A stretch of 41,687 nucleotides of DNA from positions 1-41,687 of IMG/VR virus record IMGVR_UViG_3300008219_000024, one strand, 5' to 3'. Below the pieces are notes generated by a model. That model searched no databases, was not told the DNA's origin, and saw only the letters and a program-made list of their open reading frames with translations. The stretch is from a virus. Both the position numbers and the translations under genes were made by a program. Shown in pieces: positions 1 to 8,161 of the stretch (positions are counted from its first letter, which is position 1; each line of letters starts with the position of its first letter).

Positions 1-372
1 GATTTCACTGGGGAGATTTTTGACCAGAATTCCGATTTTGCATCTGACACCACTTTCACGGCCCCAGTAACTGGTAAATATTTAGTTTCAGCGTCAGTCC
101 GTTATGCTGGCGTTACCGCCGCCGCCTCAAATATTGACATGCTATTTGTAGCGAGCAATCGTGCTGGACGCCTTGCTATGCCGACTGAGGTATCATCCGA
201 TGTTAACCCATTTGCTGAAGGAGCAATAGGCGGGACAATTATCGTTGACATGGATGCGTCCGATACGCTCACAATCACTTTTACCGTCAGCGGAATGGGG
301 GCTACTACGGCGGATATTGTCGGACTTACTGGTTCAAATGATACCTACCTTTCCGTAGTACTGGTAGCGTAG
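1..372 (+). CDS. C1q-like surface or tail protein, C-terminal part
   Basis: The frame is open from base 1, so the 5' end lies outside the window; the ATG at 139 is internal. The translation reads FDQNSDF, then TFTAPVTGKYLVSASV, and ends DTYLSVVLVA. This is the beta-sandwich pattern of the C1q/TNF-like domain often found at the C-terminus of phage fibres and capsid decorations, where it trimerises and binds ligands. Small, Gly- and Thr-rich strands fit this. Seven bases separate it from the next gene. The domain call is by motif memory; whether it is a fibre or a capsid decoration cannot be told without the missing N-terminus. Confidence 0.65.
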   Translation, partial: DFTGEIFDQNSDFASDTTFTAPVTGKYLVSASVRYAGVTAAASNIDMLFVASNRAGRLAMPTEVSSDVNPFAEGAIGGTIIVDMDASDTLTITFTVSGMGATTADIVGLTGSNDTYLSVVLVA

Positions 373-379
373 GAGTAAA

Positions 380-964
380 ATGATTATTTTTGGAGATGGA
401 ATCACTGTTACAGACATCGAGCATAAATGCCTTCTACACCTAGTAGCAGACCCGGAGGCATGGGTGCTGAGTACAATAACGGAGAAGGCCCGGCTACGCA
501 GGGATACACTGATTAAAGAATGGCAACCCAGACTCTATGCTGACCCTGCCGTAACCGAATTGCCAGCAAATGCCGAACAACTCTGTGAATTAATTATGGC
601 TCGTAGTGATTATCAGACTCGTATCCAACAGGATGCATCTCAAGTCCCAGCAATCTCACCTGCCAGAGCGAATGTAGCGATTTTTGAGGCCACTGAGAGA
701 AGTGGTTCTACGGTGACGCTATTTGAGGACGGTATCAATCTGGCAGATATGGACACAAAGTGTATTCTGGCCTACGTTCAAGACTTGGATGATTGGGTGA
801 TGGGAGCATTGCTTGGGCAAATTAACCGGGGCAAGAAGAAGATGATTGCTCAGTATCATCCCATCATTCTGGAGGACTCTAGCGTTACCACAATGCCAGC
901 TACTGAGGACGGATTAGTGGCAATGATTGTTGCTAGGGATGATTATCAGAGGTTTGGAGGCTAA
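380..964 (+). CDS. Phage protein with two tandem copies of a W-containing helical domain
   Basis: A 194-residue protein of unknown function built from an internal duplication. Residues about 1-80 and 110-194 align: each starts with FxDGI, has a KC(L/I)L segment, a D-x-W centre, a basic helix, then P(A)-x-x-(E/D)-x-L and a closing ARDDYQ or ARSDYQ. The link between copies (about 85-108) is less ordered. It follows a C1q-like protein by seven bases and has an upstream AGGAG (371-375), so it probably belongs to the virion or fibre block. Similar single-domain phage proteins are familiar to me but carry no assigned function. No catalytic motif is visible. Confidence 0.7.
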   Translation: MIIFGDGITVTDIEHKCLLHLVADPEAWVLSTITEKARLRRDTLIKEWQPRLYADPAVTELPANAEQLCELIMARSDYQTRIQQDASQVPAISPARANVAIFEATERSGSTVTLFEDGINLADMDTKCILAYVQDLDDWVMGALLGQINRGKKKMIAQYHPIILEDSSVTTMPATEDGLVAMIVARDDYQRFGG

Positions 965-1004
965 TTAAACATGCCATATATATCTAACGTCCACTAAGAA
1001 AAAT

Positions 1005-1148
1005 TTGACAGATTGGAGTGGGCATATAGATGTGTTGGTGGGGGCTGGAATAATAATTTTTATTCAAGCCCTAATAAATATATATTTTTTTAGAATTCTT
1101 AATAAGATAAATAGAGGGAAAAAATTATTCCGTTCTCTTAGAAGGTGA
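1005..1148 (+). CDS. Possible small membrane protein (holin-sized)
   Basis: A short frame of 47 residues from a TTG at 1005, open upstream only to 969, ending one base before the next start. It reads LTDWSGHIDVLVGAGI..., with a single hydrophobic segment (about residues 10-30) followed by a strongly basic tail (NKINRGKKLFRSLRR). One membrane helix with a cationic tail fits small holins or other phage membrane proteins. The start is uncertain: no good ribosome site precedes the TTG, and a GTG at 1032 is an alternative. Its coupling to the next gene, which also begins with a membrane helix, is the main argument that it is real. Confidence 0.4.
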   Translation: MTDWSGHIDVLVGAGIIIFIQALINIYFFRILNKINRGKKLFRSLRR

Positions 1149-1149
1149 T

Positions 1150-1602
1150 TTGAATAAAATTAATCTTAGTTTAATTGCATCCGTTGTACCTCTTTTAATA
1201 GTTGCTATTGGTCTGATTGGATGGGTTACAACTTTAAGAGGGGATGTTACTAATGCTAAAGCTGAATTAGCTGTAGTAAGGGCTGATATAACCCCACTTC
1301 AAGCGGAAGCTAAACAGTGTGCCATAGAGATTCATAATCTGCATGAACTGATTAAAGATATTGATAAAATTGAAGAGGTTGTTGAAGAAGTGGACGTAGC
1401 TATCTTTAGATTAAATTCTATCGAAGAATCGGTTAAAGAACATAATCCTGCGATTGTGGAATTGCAAAAATCGTTAGCAATCGCAAATGACCAGATGAAA
1501 ACTATACTTGCAGACCACGAAATCATGGGTGAAATGCTTTCGGAGATGGGTAGGACTCAACCAGCAGGAGAACGTAGAAGTTATGGGGGATACGGAAATT
1601 AG
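1150..1602 (+). CDS. Membrane-anchored coiled-coil protein
   Basis: 150 residues from a TTG start with AGAAGG (1140-1145) just upstream. Residues about 5-27 form one strongly hydrophobic helix (SLIASVVPLLIVAIGLIGWV). Residues about 30-130 are charged heptad-like coiled coil (AELAVVRADITPLQAE, IEEVVEEVDVAIFRLNSIEE), and the tail is Gly/Tyr/Arg-rich. The layout suits an inner-membrane spanin-like or other rod-like membrane protein. No partner with a lipoprotein signal was seen, so a lysis role is only a suggestion. The previous small membrane ORF ends one base before it, suggesting translational coupling. Confidence 0.6.
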   Translation: MNKINLSLIASVVPLLIVAIGLIGWVTTLRGDVTNAKAELAVVRADITPLQAEAKQCAIEIHNLHELIKDIDKIEEVVEEVDVAIFRLNSIEESVKEHNPAIVELQKSLAIANDQMKTILADHEIMGEMLSEMGRTQPAGERRSYGGYGN

Positions 1603-1639
1603 TGGCAGAAATAGACTACTAAATAAATGCTGTAAAACA

Positions 1640-1668
1640 GCTTAATTTTATTTGAATAGTGGTATAAT
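1640..1668 (+). promoter_or_regulatory. Candidate promoter with perfect -10 box
   Basis: TATAAT at 1663-1668 lies 39 bases before the ATG at 1707. The -35 position (1640-1645, GCTTAA) is poor, so this may need an activator or be weak. A 5-bp inverted repeat GCTGT/ACAGC (1629-1633/1637-1641) followed by a T-rich run could be a weak terminator for the genes before it. Confidence 0.35.
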
Positions 1669-1706
1669 TATCTTAGGTTTAAATTTTTATATAGTGGAGT
1701 AAAGAA

Positions 1707-1955
1707 ATGGTAGATGTAAATATAGACACAGATTTGGCTCAAGTTACTCAACAAATGGAACAACTAATCGGGGAATATAACAAAAAAGATACTGAAATGA
1801 AACAGTTAATGCAACAAATACAAAATCTTAGTGGGATAGCCATGTATCTACGGGGAAAAATAGGGGATGAATCCCCTAAAGAAGTTAGTAAAAGTTCTAA
1901 TAACATAGGAAATAACGAAACTTTAGATACAGCAAAAATTATTAGCGACTCTTAA
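1707..1955 (+). CDS. Small coiled-coil protein, unknown function
   Basis: 82 residues from ATG with GGAG at 1696-1699. Residues about 8-50 form a Gln/Met-rich amphipathic coiled coil (QVTQQMEQLIGEY, MKQLMQQIQNLSG); the C-terminal 30 residues are Ser/Asn-rich and probably unstructured. No family recognised. Its position between a membrane coiled-coil protein and the connector genes suggests a structural or assembly helper. Confidence 0.6.
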   Translation: MVDVNIDTDLAQVTQQMEQLIGEYNKKDTEMKQLMQQIQNLSGIAMYLRGKIGDESPKEVSKSSNNIGNNETLDTAKIISDS

Positions 1956-1974
1956 TTAATTTTGGTTGGTGTAC

Positions 1975-3081
1975 ATGGTACAAACACAATGGGAGTCTAG
2001 ACCATATTTTACAGCAGTATGGGTTTGGGATAACTCTGCCAGCGCATATGTTAATAATACTTTAGAGGCCCATTCTAGGAATGGGACTACATTTTCTATT
2101 TTTGCAGATGCCAATGATTATCTGTATCTAGGCTCTCAAGGAAAATTTGAGTTTGCTGGATTTTCATTAACAATTGGTGGCATTGTTGATACTCCAATAC
2201 AGTGGGATTACTGGAATGGGACTGCGTGGACTCAATTAATACAAGAGAATAATTATACATTTGCTCTTAGTGGGGCAGAAGAATTTTGGCATTTAGAAGA
2301 TTGGGATGCTTATGCATTTACTAACTCAGCACCCCATTCTGCCACCCCACCAGATACTCTACAAAGGTATTGGGTAAGAGGAAAAGTGGCTTCTGTAACA
2401 ACTGCTCCTACAGTTAATCAAATCTATGCACGACAACGAGCTGCTTACGCTTCTCCTACGGATGTCTCTAATTTATTAGCCTTACCCAATGCTTTTTCTG
2501 CTACTACTAGACCTAGTAGAGATACTGTCGAAGATTATATCTATGCCGCTCAAGATTACATAGATAAAGAAACACGTAAATCGTGGCGTATGAAATTTAA
2601 GGTAGAGGAAGAGCATGATTTTATAAGGTCTGGATTTAGATTGGTAGAAGCATACCCTGAAGAAATCACTCAATTAGAGATTTGGACAGGTAGTCAATAT
2701 GATACAAAAACGCAGGGAAGAACAGGAGATTATTTCTTAGTTAAAGATACTGGAATGGTACACTACGCTCGATTTTTTATATTACCAGCACGTATACAAG
2801 CATATTCGGGTAGTGCATGGGGATATGGTTGGGGTGAATTTACCTATCCTGTAAGAGTTTCTTATTTTTATGGTGGAAATCAGCAAAGTCACAGTGCTGA
2901 AGGAGGTATTGTTTGGGATATTTGTAGAAAATTAGCGGCTATTGATGTATATACGAATCATGATTATACTATTTTAACTGTGGCTGGAAGTGACCGTGTG
3001 GCCTTAGATAGGAAAATAGACACTTGGAAAATGGAAATTGAAGAAAGGCTTGTACGACTAGAACGCTGGGAAACGATGTAA
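1975..3081 (+). CDS. Head-tail connector fused to an N-terminal beta-rich domain
   Basis: About 368 residues. The C-terminal half (from about residue 165) has the pattern of a gp6-type head-tail adaptor: SPTDVSNLLAL, PSRDTVEDYIYAAQDYID, then TRKSW, followed by beta strands and a final charged helix. This family forms the ring under the portal. The N-terminal 160 residues are Trp/Tyr-rich beta sequence (WDYWNGTAWTQL, RYWVRGKV), like domains on phage structural proteins that bind glycans or decorate the neck. ATG 1975 is chosen because the upstream TTG (1966) and GTG (1969) have no better ribosome site; all three are in frame. The stop overlaps the next ATG by one base (TAATG). The connector role is inferred from motif and gene order. 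Confidence 0.6.
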   Translation: MVQTQWESRPYFTAVWVWDNSASAYVNNTLEAHSRNGTTFSIFADANDYLYLGSQGKFEFAGFSLTIGGIVDTPIQWDYWNGTAWTQLIQENNYTFALSGAEEFWHLEDWDAYAFTNSAPHSATPPDTLQRYWVRGKVASVTTAPTVNQIYARQRAAYASPTDVSNLLALPNAFSATTRPSRDTVEDYIYAAQDYIDKETRKSWRMKFKVEEEHDFIRSGFRLVEAYPEEITQLEIWTGSQYDTKTQGRTGDYFLVKDTGMVHYARFFILPARIQAYSGSAWGYGWGEFTYPVRVSYFYGGNQQSHSAEGGIVWDICRKLAAIDVYTNHDYTILTVAGSDRVALDRKIDTWKMEIEERLVRLERWETM

Positions 3082-3539
3082 TGGCATATACAGCAGAAGC
3101 AGTTCCTGTAACTATAATTGAATCGCTATTATTTACCCATTGGGATACCAATTCAGGTAGTATTCCCAAACCAACAATGGTTGATGTGAATAATGCTACT
3201 GACCCATTACGAGCAGATTTAATAAATACTGGTGATTATTTATTATTAAAAGCAGATACCCCTACATTTGAGGAAACGCCTATTGGAACATGGGTCTATG
3301 GAAATCAAAGACATAGCGTTCTGATAGAAGTATATACTGCTCAGAATCGACAGCGTTTATACGACCTCCAAAAAGAGATACGAAGAGTAATTCATGCTAA
3401 AATGCACTCTGTAACAGAATTTCAACGGATTCAATATAGAAGCTTCAATGAACTTGTACAAGAATACGTGAATATTTGGGGGGGCAGAATAATTCTTGAA
3501 TGTTTGAATAGTTCTATATTACTCAATACAGAAACTTAA
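3081..3539 (+). CDS. Head-tail joining or tail terminator-like protein
   Basis: 152 residues. Following the adaptor and preceding the tail tube, it sits where siphophages place head closure or tail terminator genes. The centre has alternating strands (HSVLIEVYTAQNRQRLYDL) followed by a basic helix (QKEIRRVIHAKM), then a beta hairpin (NIWGGRIILECLNS), which is the alpha/beta pattern of tail terminator-like proteins. Translation is probably coupled to the previous gene through the overlapping TAATG. No enzymatic motif is visible. Role by synteny and fold impression only. Confidence 0.55.
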   Translation: MAYTAEAVPVTIIESLLFTHWDTNSGSIPKPTMVDVNNATDPLRADLINTGDYLLLKADTPTFEETPIGTWVYGNQRHSVLIEVYTAQNRQRLYDLQKEIRRVIHAKMHSVTEFQRIQYRSFNELVQEYVNIWGGRIILECLNSSILLNTET

Positions 3540-3567
3540 TAGACAACTTCAAGAGTAATCTTATATA

Positions 3568-3762
3568 ATGACATCAGCATTTTATTGTACTATCTGTAGT
3601 GTTCCTGAAGAAAGTACTCTAATAATTCATAGAAACGGTAAATGTCCAAAAGAACAGAAAACCCACGGATTTCATTTTTGCCCTAGTTGTGGGTATAAGT
3701 TAAGTTCAAGTTTAGTTTCTAGCACAGAAGAGGAGAAGATAAATGATATGAATATGAGGTAA
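3568..3762 (+). CDS. Small zinc-ribbon protein
   Basis: 64 residues with two knuckles, CTIC near residue 8 and CPSC near residue 39, plus nearby His residues, forming a likely four-Cys zinc site. The tail is Ser/Glu-rich. It ends six bases before the tail tube gene. Function unknown; it is one of several tiny Cys-knuckle proteins in this genome. Confidence 0.5.
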   Translation: MTSAFYCTICSVPEESTLIIHRNGKCPKEQKTHGFHFCPSCGYKLSSSLVSSTEEEKINDMNMR

Positions 3763-3767
3763 TAATA

Positions 3768-5453
3768 ATGGCTATTTATCGAGCAGAACAAGCCCGTGTA
3801 TCATTCGCATCAGAACCGGGGCATGGTGGATATACAGATTATATTTCGGCTTCAACCCAATCAGGTTGGTCAGGAGTCGTAAATGGAGTGGTTATCGCTG
3901 GTAGTCGTTCATTTGCATTTGATGGCGGTAGTGGAACTGTTGCGGTAGACCAATATATCCGAATAGGAACCGTTGGAACTGCTACAGACGGTGGATTCAA
4001 TGCGGAAATACGCAAAGTAACCAAAGTCGATGGCGCAACTGTTTATGTTGACCATCCATTTGGGTTTCATCATCTAGATAATGAAGTTGTTTCTCAAACT
4101 ACTATCGCCAATGCTATAACTGGAGATTCCCTCCTAACATTTCTCCCCGGTATCTATGATGCAGTAGCCTGTCCTGATTTAACTCCTGAAATCACTCCCT
4201 TTTATTTCCTCAATACCTCTAGCAATCGAAACTGGACGTATGCCTATCGTGGAAGGCAAACATTTAATGGTTCTATTGCTAATATGATTCTTCTAAACGG
4301 ATTCCCCATAAGATTTCCAATTGGTTCTGTGGCAACTACAGGAACTGATGTTGGAAGTGGTGGAGGAAGTACTCTAGATGGAGCAACTTATAAGGGTCAG
4401 ATAGAAGTAACATTAGCATCAGCTACTAGTTATGCGGCTGGACATAAAATTCAAATAGATACAGGTAATAATTCTGAAGTCAGAGAAATTATATCTATAG
4501 CTTCCACTAAATTTAGATTAAATTATCCCCTTATGATAGCCCATGATAGTGGAGTTACCTGTAATCAAGTTACAAATCCATATACACATACTATCATAGA
4601 AAAATCTGAATTGGATTCAGTTGCATGGAATGTGTTGTTCCGTGATTCTAGTGAAACCGCAGCTAACGATTTTATCAGACGGTATGTTGGTGGAATGGTA
4701 GGTAGTGCTACATTTTCCGCTGATGAGGGTGGAATGTTACGTTTCTCTTGGGGCGGTGTAAACTTCTTGGATATGGCTCATAATCAATATTCTATGACTG
4801 GTGTAAGTGGTGAAATTGCTAAAGCATCTCGTGCATTAATTGACCCTACAGTTGAAGCTGGGGCAACTGCAAATGTTGGTATAGGTGGAGCAAGACCTAG
4901 AAGTGGGAGTGACCTTGGAAATGCAGTTTACCCAACTACAGAACCATACTATTTTTCACAGGGAGCTTTATATTTCTTTGGTGTACCATTTGCAAGAATT
5001 CGGTCATTCTCAATAGATATAAATAATAACCTTGAGCCAAGATATTATCTAAATGATAGTGGAAGAGGGAGAGTAGCAACTGAGTTTCAAGAACAACGTC
5101 GAAATTATTCGATGACTGCTGCTATTGCGATGGACGATTCTCTTTCAACAGGTTCAACTACCAGAACTTTATGGAAAGAATTGATACTAGAGGGCAATTA
5201 TGGGGCTGGTATGCAAGGATTTGATGTGCATATGACCTTCACTCGTGGAGCAAATGATACTATCGTCATTAAATCTCCCAGCAATGCTACCACTTCAAGT
5301 GGTGGGGCTGGAACAGGATTCGGGGCGCAAGGGTGTTTCATTACTGGCGCACCCCATCCAGTAGGAGGTGATTCACCCATACAAATTGATACAACTATCC
5401 TAATGCGTGATTTGAGCATAGTTGTTACAGATAGCGAGGCAGTATACCCGTAA
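3768..5453 (+). CDS. Major tail (tube) protein
   Basis: 561 residues, rich in Gly, Ser and Thr and almost entirely predicted strand. It opens MAIYRAEQARVSFASEPG, contains a region with a short polyglycine turn (about residue 197-205), and ends in a domain with MRDLSIVVTDSE. It lies between the neck genes and the frameshifted chaperone pair, the canonical place for the tube protein. It is long for a simple tube protein, so extra surface domains (residues about 20-110, beta-sandwich-like) are probable. No signal peptide or transmembrane segment is seen. The assignment rests mainly on gene order. Confidence 0.6.
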   Translation: MAIYRAEQARVSFASEPGHGGYTDYISASTQSGWSGVVNGVVIAGSRSFAFDGGSGTVAVDQYIRIGTVGTATDGGFNAEIRKVTKVDGATVYVDHPFGFHHLDNEVVSQTTIANAITGDSLLTFLPGIYDAVACPDLTPEITPFYFLNTSSNRNWTYAYRGRQTFNGSIANMILLNGFPIRFPIGSVATTGTDVGSGGGSTLDGATYKGQIEVTLASATSYAAGHKIQIDTGNNSEVREIISIASTKFRLNYPLMIAHDSGVTCNQVTNPYTHTIIEKSELDSVAWNVLFRDSSETAANDFIRRYVGGMVGSATFSADEGGMLRFSWGGVNFLDMAHNQYSMTGVSGEIAKASRALIDPTVEAGATANVGIGGARPRSGSDLGNAVYPTTEPYYFSQGALYFFGVPFARIRSFSIDINNNLEPRYYLNDSGRGRVATEFQEQRRNYSMTAAIAMDDSLSTGSTTRTLWKELILEGNYGAGMQGFDVHMTFTRGANDTIVIKSPSNATTSSGGAGTGFGAQGCFITGAPHPVGGDSPIQIDTTILMRDLSIVVTDSEAVYP

Positions 5454-5481
5454 AATACAGGAAAATAGAAGGAGAGATACA

Positions 5482-5889
5482 GTGTCTACATATGAAAAAC
5501 TTCTTGTTGGAAGACAAGTTAAGGAAATTATTTTAAATGTTACATCAGAAGATGGAGAATTAATAGAGATACCTCTTAAATTAAGGGGTCTTCCGTGGAG
5601 TCTAAAAAATCAGAAGATTAGTTTAGCTGTTACATGGGGTGAAGGGGGTCAAACTTCATTTGATGGAGATTATTATATAAGAGAATGCTTGAAGTGGATG
5701 ATTGTGGAAGCACCGTGGGGCGAAACTACAGATTCATTTCTTGCCCAATGTGGCCCTGAATTGGGAACTGCGTTAGAGAATTTAGTTCCAAAAGCATTTG
5801 TTGATACCTCTACTATATCTACGGATGAAATAAAAAAAGAGTCTATCGAATCTTCAGAGGAACCGACACCTCAAATATTTCAGGGATAG
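5482..5889 (+). CDS. Tail assembly chaperone, short form (gpG-like)
   Basis: 135 residues from a GTG at 5482 with a strong AAGGAGAGA ribosome site (5469-5477). An upstream in-frame ATG at 5422 lies inside the tail gene and is rejected. The protein begins VSTYEKLLVGRQVKEIIL, with a beta-rich body and an acidic tail ending TPQIFQG. Such proteins coat the tape measure during tail assembly and are made as a short form and a frameshifted long form. Both features are present here: position directly before the tape measure gene, and a slippery run near the 3' end (5832-5838). Confidence 0.75.
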   Translation: MSTYEKLLVGRQVKEIILNVTSEDGELIEIPLKLRGLPWSLKNQKISLAVTWGEGGQTSFDGDYYIRECLKWMIVEAPWGETTDSFLAQCGPELGTALENLVPKAFVDTSTISTDEIKKESIESSEEPTPQIFQG

Positions 5890-6080
5890 AGCAGTCGGTT
5901 TATTCTTATTATTTAACTTTAATCCATCTGATGAAAATGGGACTACCATACGATTCGATAGTGTCAATGGATGATTCGGAAATACATCTAATACTGGGAA
6001 TTGAGGGTGCTATGAACGAGGTTAGCAATGAAAATTCTCAAATGCAAGCAGACTTACATAGGAGCCAGATGAGTTCATGA
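5482..6080 (+). CDS. Tail assembly chaperone, -1 frameshifted long form (gpGT-like)
   Basis: Shifting back one base at the A-run 5832-5838 continues translation in a frame that is open from 5829 to the TGA at 6078-6080. The extension runs through ISGIEQSVYSYYLTLIHLMK and MGLPYDSIVSMDD to EIHLILGIEG. This Tyr/Leu-rich helix followed by MG-x-x-x-D is the usual look of gpT-like extensions. The 4-base overlap ATGA with the tape measure start fits coupling. A separate 49-residue gene from ATG 5931 is the alternative, but it has no ribosome site and lies wholly inside this frame. Confidence 0.75.
5832..5838 (+). promoter_or_regulatory. Slippery site for programmed -1 ribosomal frameshift
   Basis: Seven consecutive A read ATA AAA AAA GAG in the zero frame. 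Slippage of tandem AAA-decoding tRNAs by -1 joins the chaperone gene to its downstream extension. A weak GAGG/CCTC stem (5857-5860/5869-5872) downstream could stimulate it. Inferred from the A7 run, the open -1 frame and gene position. Confidence 0.7.
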
Positions 6081-7666
6081 CAACTGGTGGTGGAGCCGTT
6101 GGCGGTGAAATATTTGTCAATATACGTACTGAGGGTGGTGGAGGAATTCCCGGTGCTGGTGGTACGCCACGCCCTGCTGGTGGTGGTGCGGCTCCTACTA
6201 AAGACCCAGCTATGTCTATGCTTAATGATGACCAAAAGAAACAGCTTGAAAATGCTAGACAAGAAAAGAAAGCACTGAAAGAATATCAAGACTTTCAAAA
6301 ATTAAAGGGCAAAGAAAACCAGAACGAACTACTAAACGAACTCCAAAGAGCTAGAAAACAAGCTACAATGGTGGCTGGTGCTGTTACCACTGGAATGCTT
6401 GCCAGAAACTCTAAAATCATGTCCACTACAATGGGTTCTCTAAGTTCAATGTTTAGCGCATTCATTGATATTTTCTTGATGCCATTTATTCCACTTATTA
6501 TCCCTGTATTAAAATATATTGCTGATTTAATACCTAGATGGCAGAAATGGACTCAGGATTTTGCTGATATGTTCAAAGAAAGTCCTTTAGAGGCTTTAAA
6601 ATGGGCTGGGGAACAGCTATTAGAAAATTCTAAGAAATGGGGAATTTCGCTAGGGGCAATGTTTGGAATATCTGAAGAGCAAATGGAATCATTTTATGCA
6701 AAGATAGGGGAAGGTTGGGAAACAGCTAAAGGATGGTGGAAAACGAGTGTTGATTATGTCAAAAAAACTTGGGAGGCTTCTGGTGGTGATGTAGGCGAAT
6801 TTATCAAGATAGTACTTAAAGATGCTTGGTGTAAAGTAATAGAAATGGCGGTGGCTGGATGGGAAAAATTCAAGGAATGGCAACCAGAAGTAGCAGCTAA
6901 TATTTCAAGTACATGGACAGCAGTTGCTAGTTATATACGAGAGCTATGGGAAGCAGGTGGATGTTCAGTAATAGGATTCTTTGCAGAAGCTGCTGGGCGA
7001 GTAGGGGATGTATTAATTCAAGGTCTTTCTTGGCTGTGGAAAGAACTAAAACCTAGATTCTTTGAGGTTGCAAAGGATATTGGTTCGGCAATAATGTCTG
7101 GTCTTTCTTGGTTGTGGAGTGCTGAAGGTGGGGGAATGAAAGATAGGTTCATTTCTATGTGGAAATGGATTACAGATAATGTTCTTGCTTCTATAGGAAA
7201 TTATTTAGAGAAAAAAGCAGGGACTAGGTTTGGTCTACCACACGCAGGTTTCCAACAACAGGGAGAAACTGTTTACGGACGAGGCGGTTTGTCTTATACT
7301 CCACCAATGAATATTGGTGGCCCAGCCCTTGAAACGATGGGAAATAGAAGTTTATGGAGAGTTTCACAGGGGCTTAATTTTTCCAATGAAGCACGAGCTA
7401 GAGCTAATATGAGATGGAATTATGAGAGGAATGTTTTTTCAGATGCTAATCTAGATAGAATTGCTGGTGAAATGACCGACGCATTTCCCGAAAGTGCTAA
7501 TGCGCCACAGGAAATAGCTAATATGATGCAAGAACAGATGATGAAAAAATATGGAGCTGATTTAAGAGAATTAGAACTAAGAAGAGCACAAGATAAGTGG
7601 ACATTCGAATTTATACTCAGAGATAAATTTGCTGGAGCTAGTAACTTAGATGGTTCATTCCCGTAA
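6077..7666 (+). CDS. Tape measure protein
   Basis: 529 residues. The start overlaps the chaperone extension (ATGA). The N-terminus is Gly-rich (about 1-35), then a highly charged coiled coil (about 50-100). A long hydrophobic segment follows (FIDIFLMPFIPLIIPVLKYI, about 130-150), typical of tape measures that enter the host membrane. Then come repeated Trp-rich amphipathic helices (WKEWQPE, SWLWKELKP, SWLWSAEGG). The order chaperone-frameshift-tape measure is diagnostic. By the family rule of about 1.5 angstrom per residue the tail would be roughly 80 nm. The repeated Trp motifs suggest internal duplication. No lysozyme or peptidase domain is visible. Confidence 0.75.
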   Translation: MTTGGGAVGGEIFVNIRTEGGGGIPGAGGTPRPAGGGAAPTKDPAMSMLNDDQKKQLENARQEKKALKEYQDFQKLKGKENQNELLNELQRARKQATMVAGAVTTGMLARNSKIMSTTMGSLSSMFSAFIDIFLMPFIPLIIPVLKYIADLIPRWQKWTQDFADMFKESPLEALKWAGEQLLENSKKWGISLGAMFGISEEQMESFYAKIGEGWETAKGWWKTSVDYVKKTWEASGGDVGEFIKIVLKDAWCKVIEMAVAGWEKFKEWQPEVAANISSTWTAVASYIRELWEAGGCSVIGFFAEAAGRVGDVLIQGLSWLWKELKPRFFEVAKDIGSAIMSGLSWLWSAEGGGMKDRFISMWKWITDNVLASIGNYLEKKAGTRFGLPHAGFQQQGETVYGRGGLSYTPPMNIGGPALETMGNRSLWRVSQGLNFSNEARARANMRWNYERNVFSDANLDRIAGEMTDAFPESANAPQEIANMMQEQMMKKYGADLRELELRRAQDKWTFEFILRDKFAGASNLDGSFP

Positions 7667-7724
7667 AGAATGGTTTGGTTATTAAATTAATATGTCAAAA
7701 CTCCTTGGTAATGCGTAAGAATAT

Positions 7725-8156
7725 ATGGCTTTAGATATACAAATACAGAGAATAACAAAGGGTGCAAACTCTGCTGCTTCTACTATTCATGAACAATTTA
7801 AGATACAATCACAAGATTTTAATGTCTCCTATGATAGAAGCCCTATCTCAGCACCAATGCCGGGGGGAGCAGTTCTTCTTTTTGATTTAGGTCAGACTAG
7901 AGTTAATATATCTATGAGCGGTATAGCGGCTGAAACAGGGACTAATATTACTGAGGGGGGGATTATGATAGCCGATAAAGACGATATAGAAGCTCTTGCA
8001 ATCACTCAAAATTGGTGGAATGGAATTATACGAGTAGTTGCTCTTGGAGATGAATATCAAGTCGTAATATCATCAGTAAAATTAGCGTTATCCGCACCTG
8101 TTATAAACAGATGGACGTTTAATATATCCATGACAGGTAAATTAATGGAGTATTAG
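7725..8156 (+). CDS. Distal tail or baseplate protein
   Basis: 143 residues, beta-rich (VLLFDLGQTRVNISMSGI, RWTFNISMTGKLMEY). It lies between the tape measure and the large hub-fibre, where siphophages place distal tail (Dit-like) or tail-tip proteins, and it is small for Dit. The sequence resembles tail proteins that form a ring with a beta-barrel core; the family is not certain. Start ATG 7725 has only a weak ribosome site. It ends five bases before the next ATG. Confidence 0.5.
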   Translation: MALDIQIQRITKGANSAASTIHEQFKIQSQDFNVSYDRSPISAPMPGGAVLLFDLGQTRVNISMSGIAAETGTNITEGGIMIADKDDIEALAITQNWWNGIIRVVALGDEYQVVISSVKLALSAPVINRWTFNISMTGKLMEY

Positions 8157-8161
8157 GATTT

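Noticed and set aside
5422-5481. Upstream ATG start for the tail chaperone
   Set aside because: It lies within the tail tube gene; the GTG at 5482 has a strong ribosome site at the proper distance.
7684-7718. Tiny frame between tape measure and next gene
   Set aside because: Only eight codons, without a ribosome site; too short to support.
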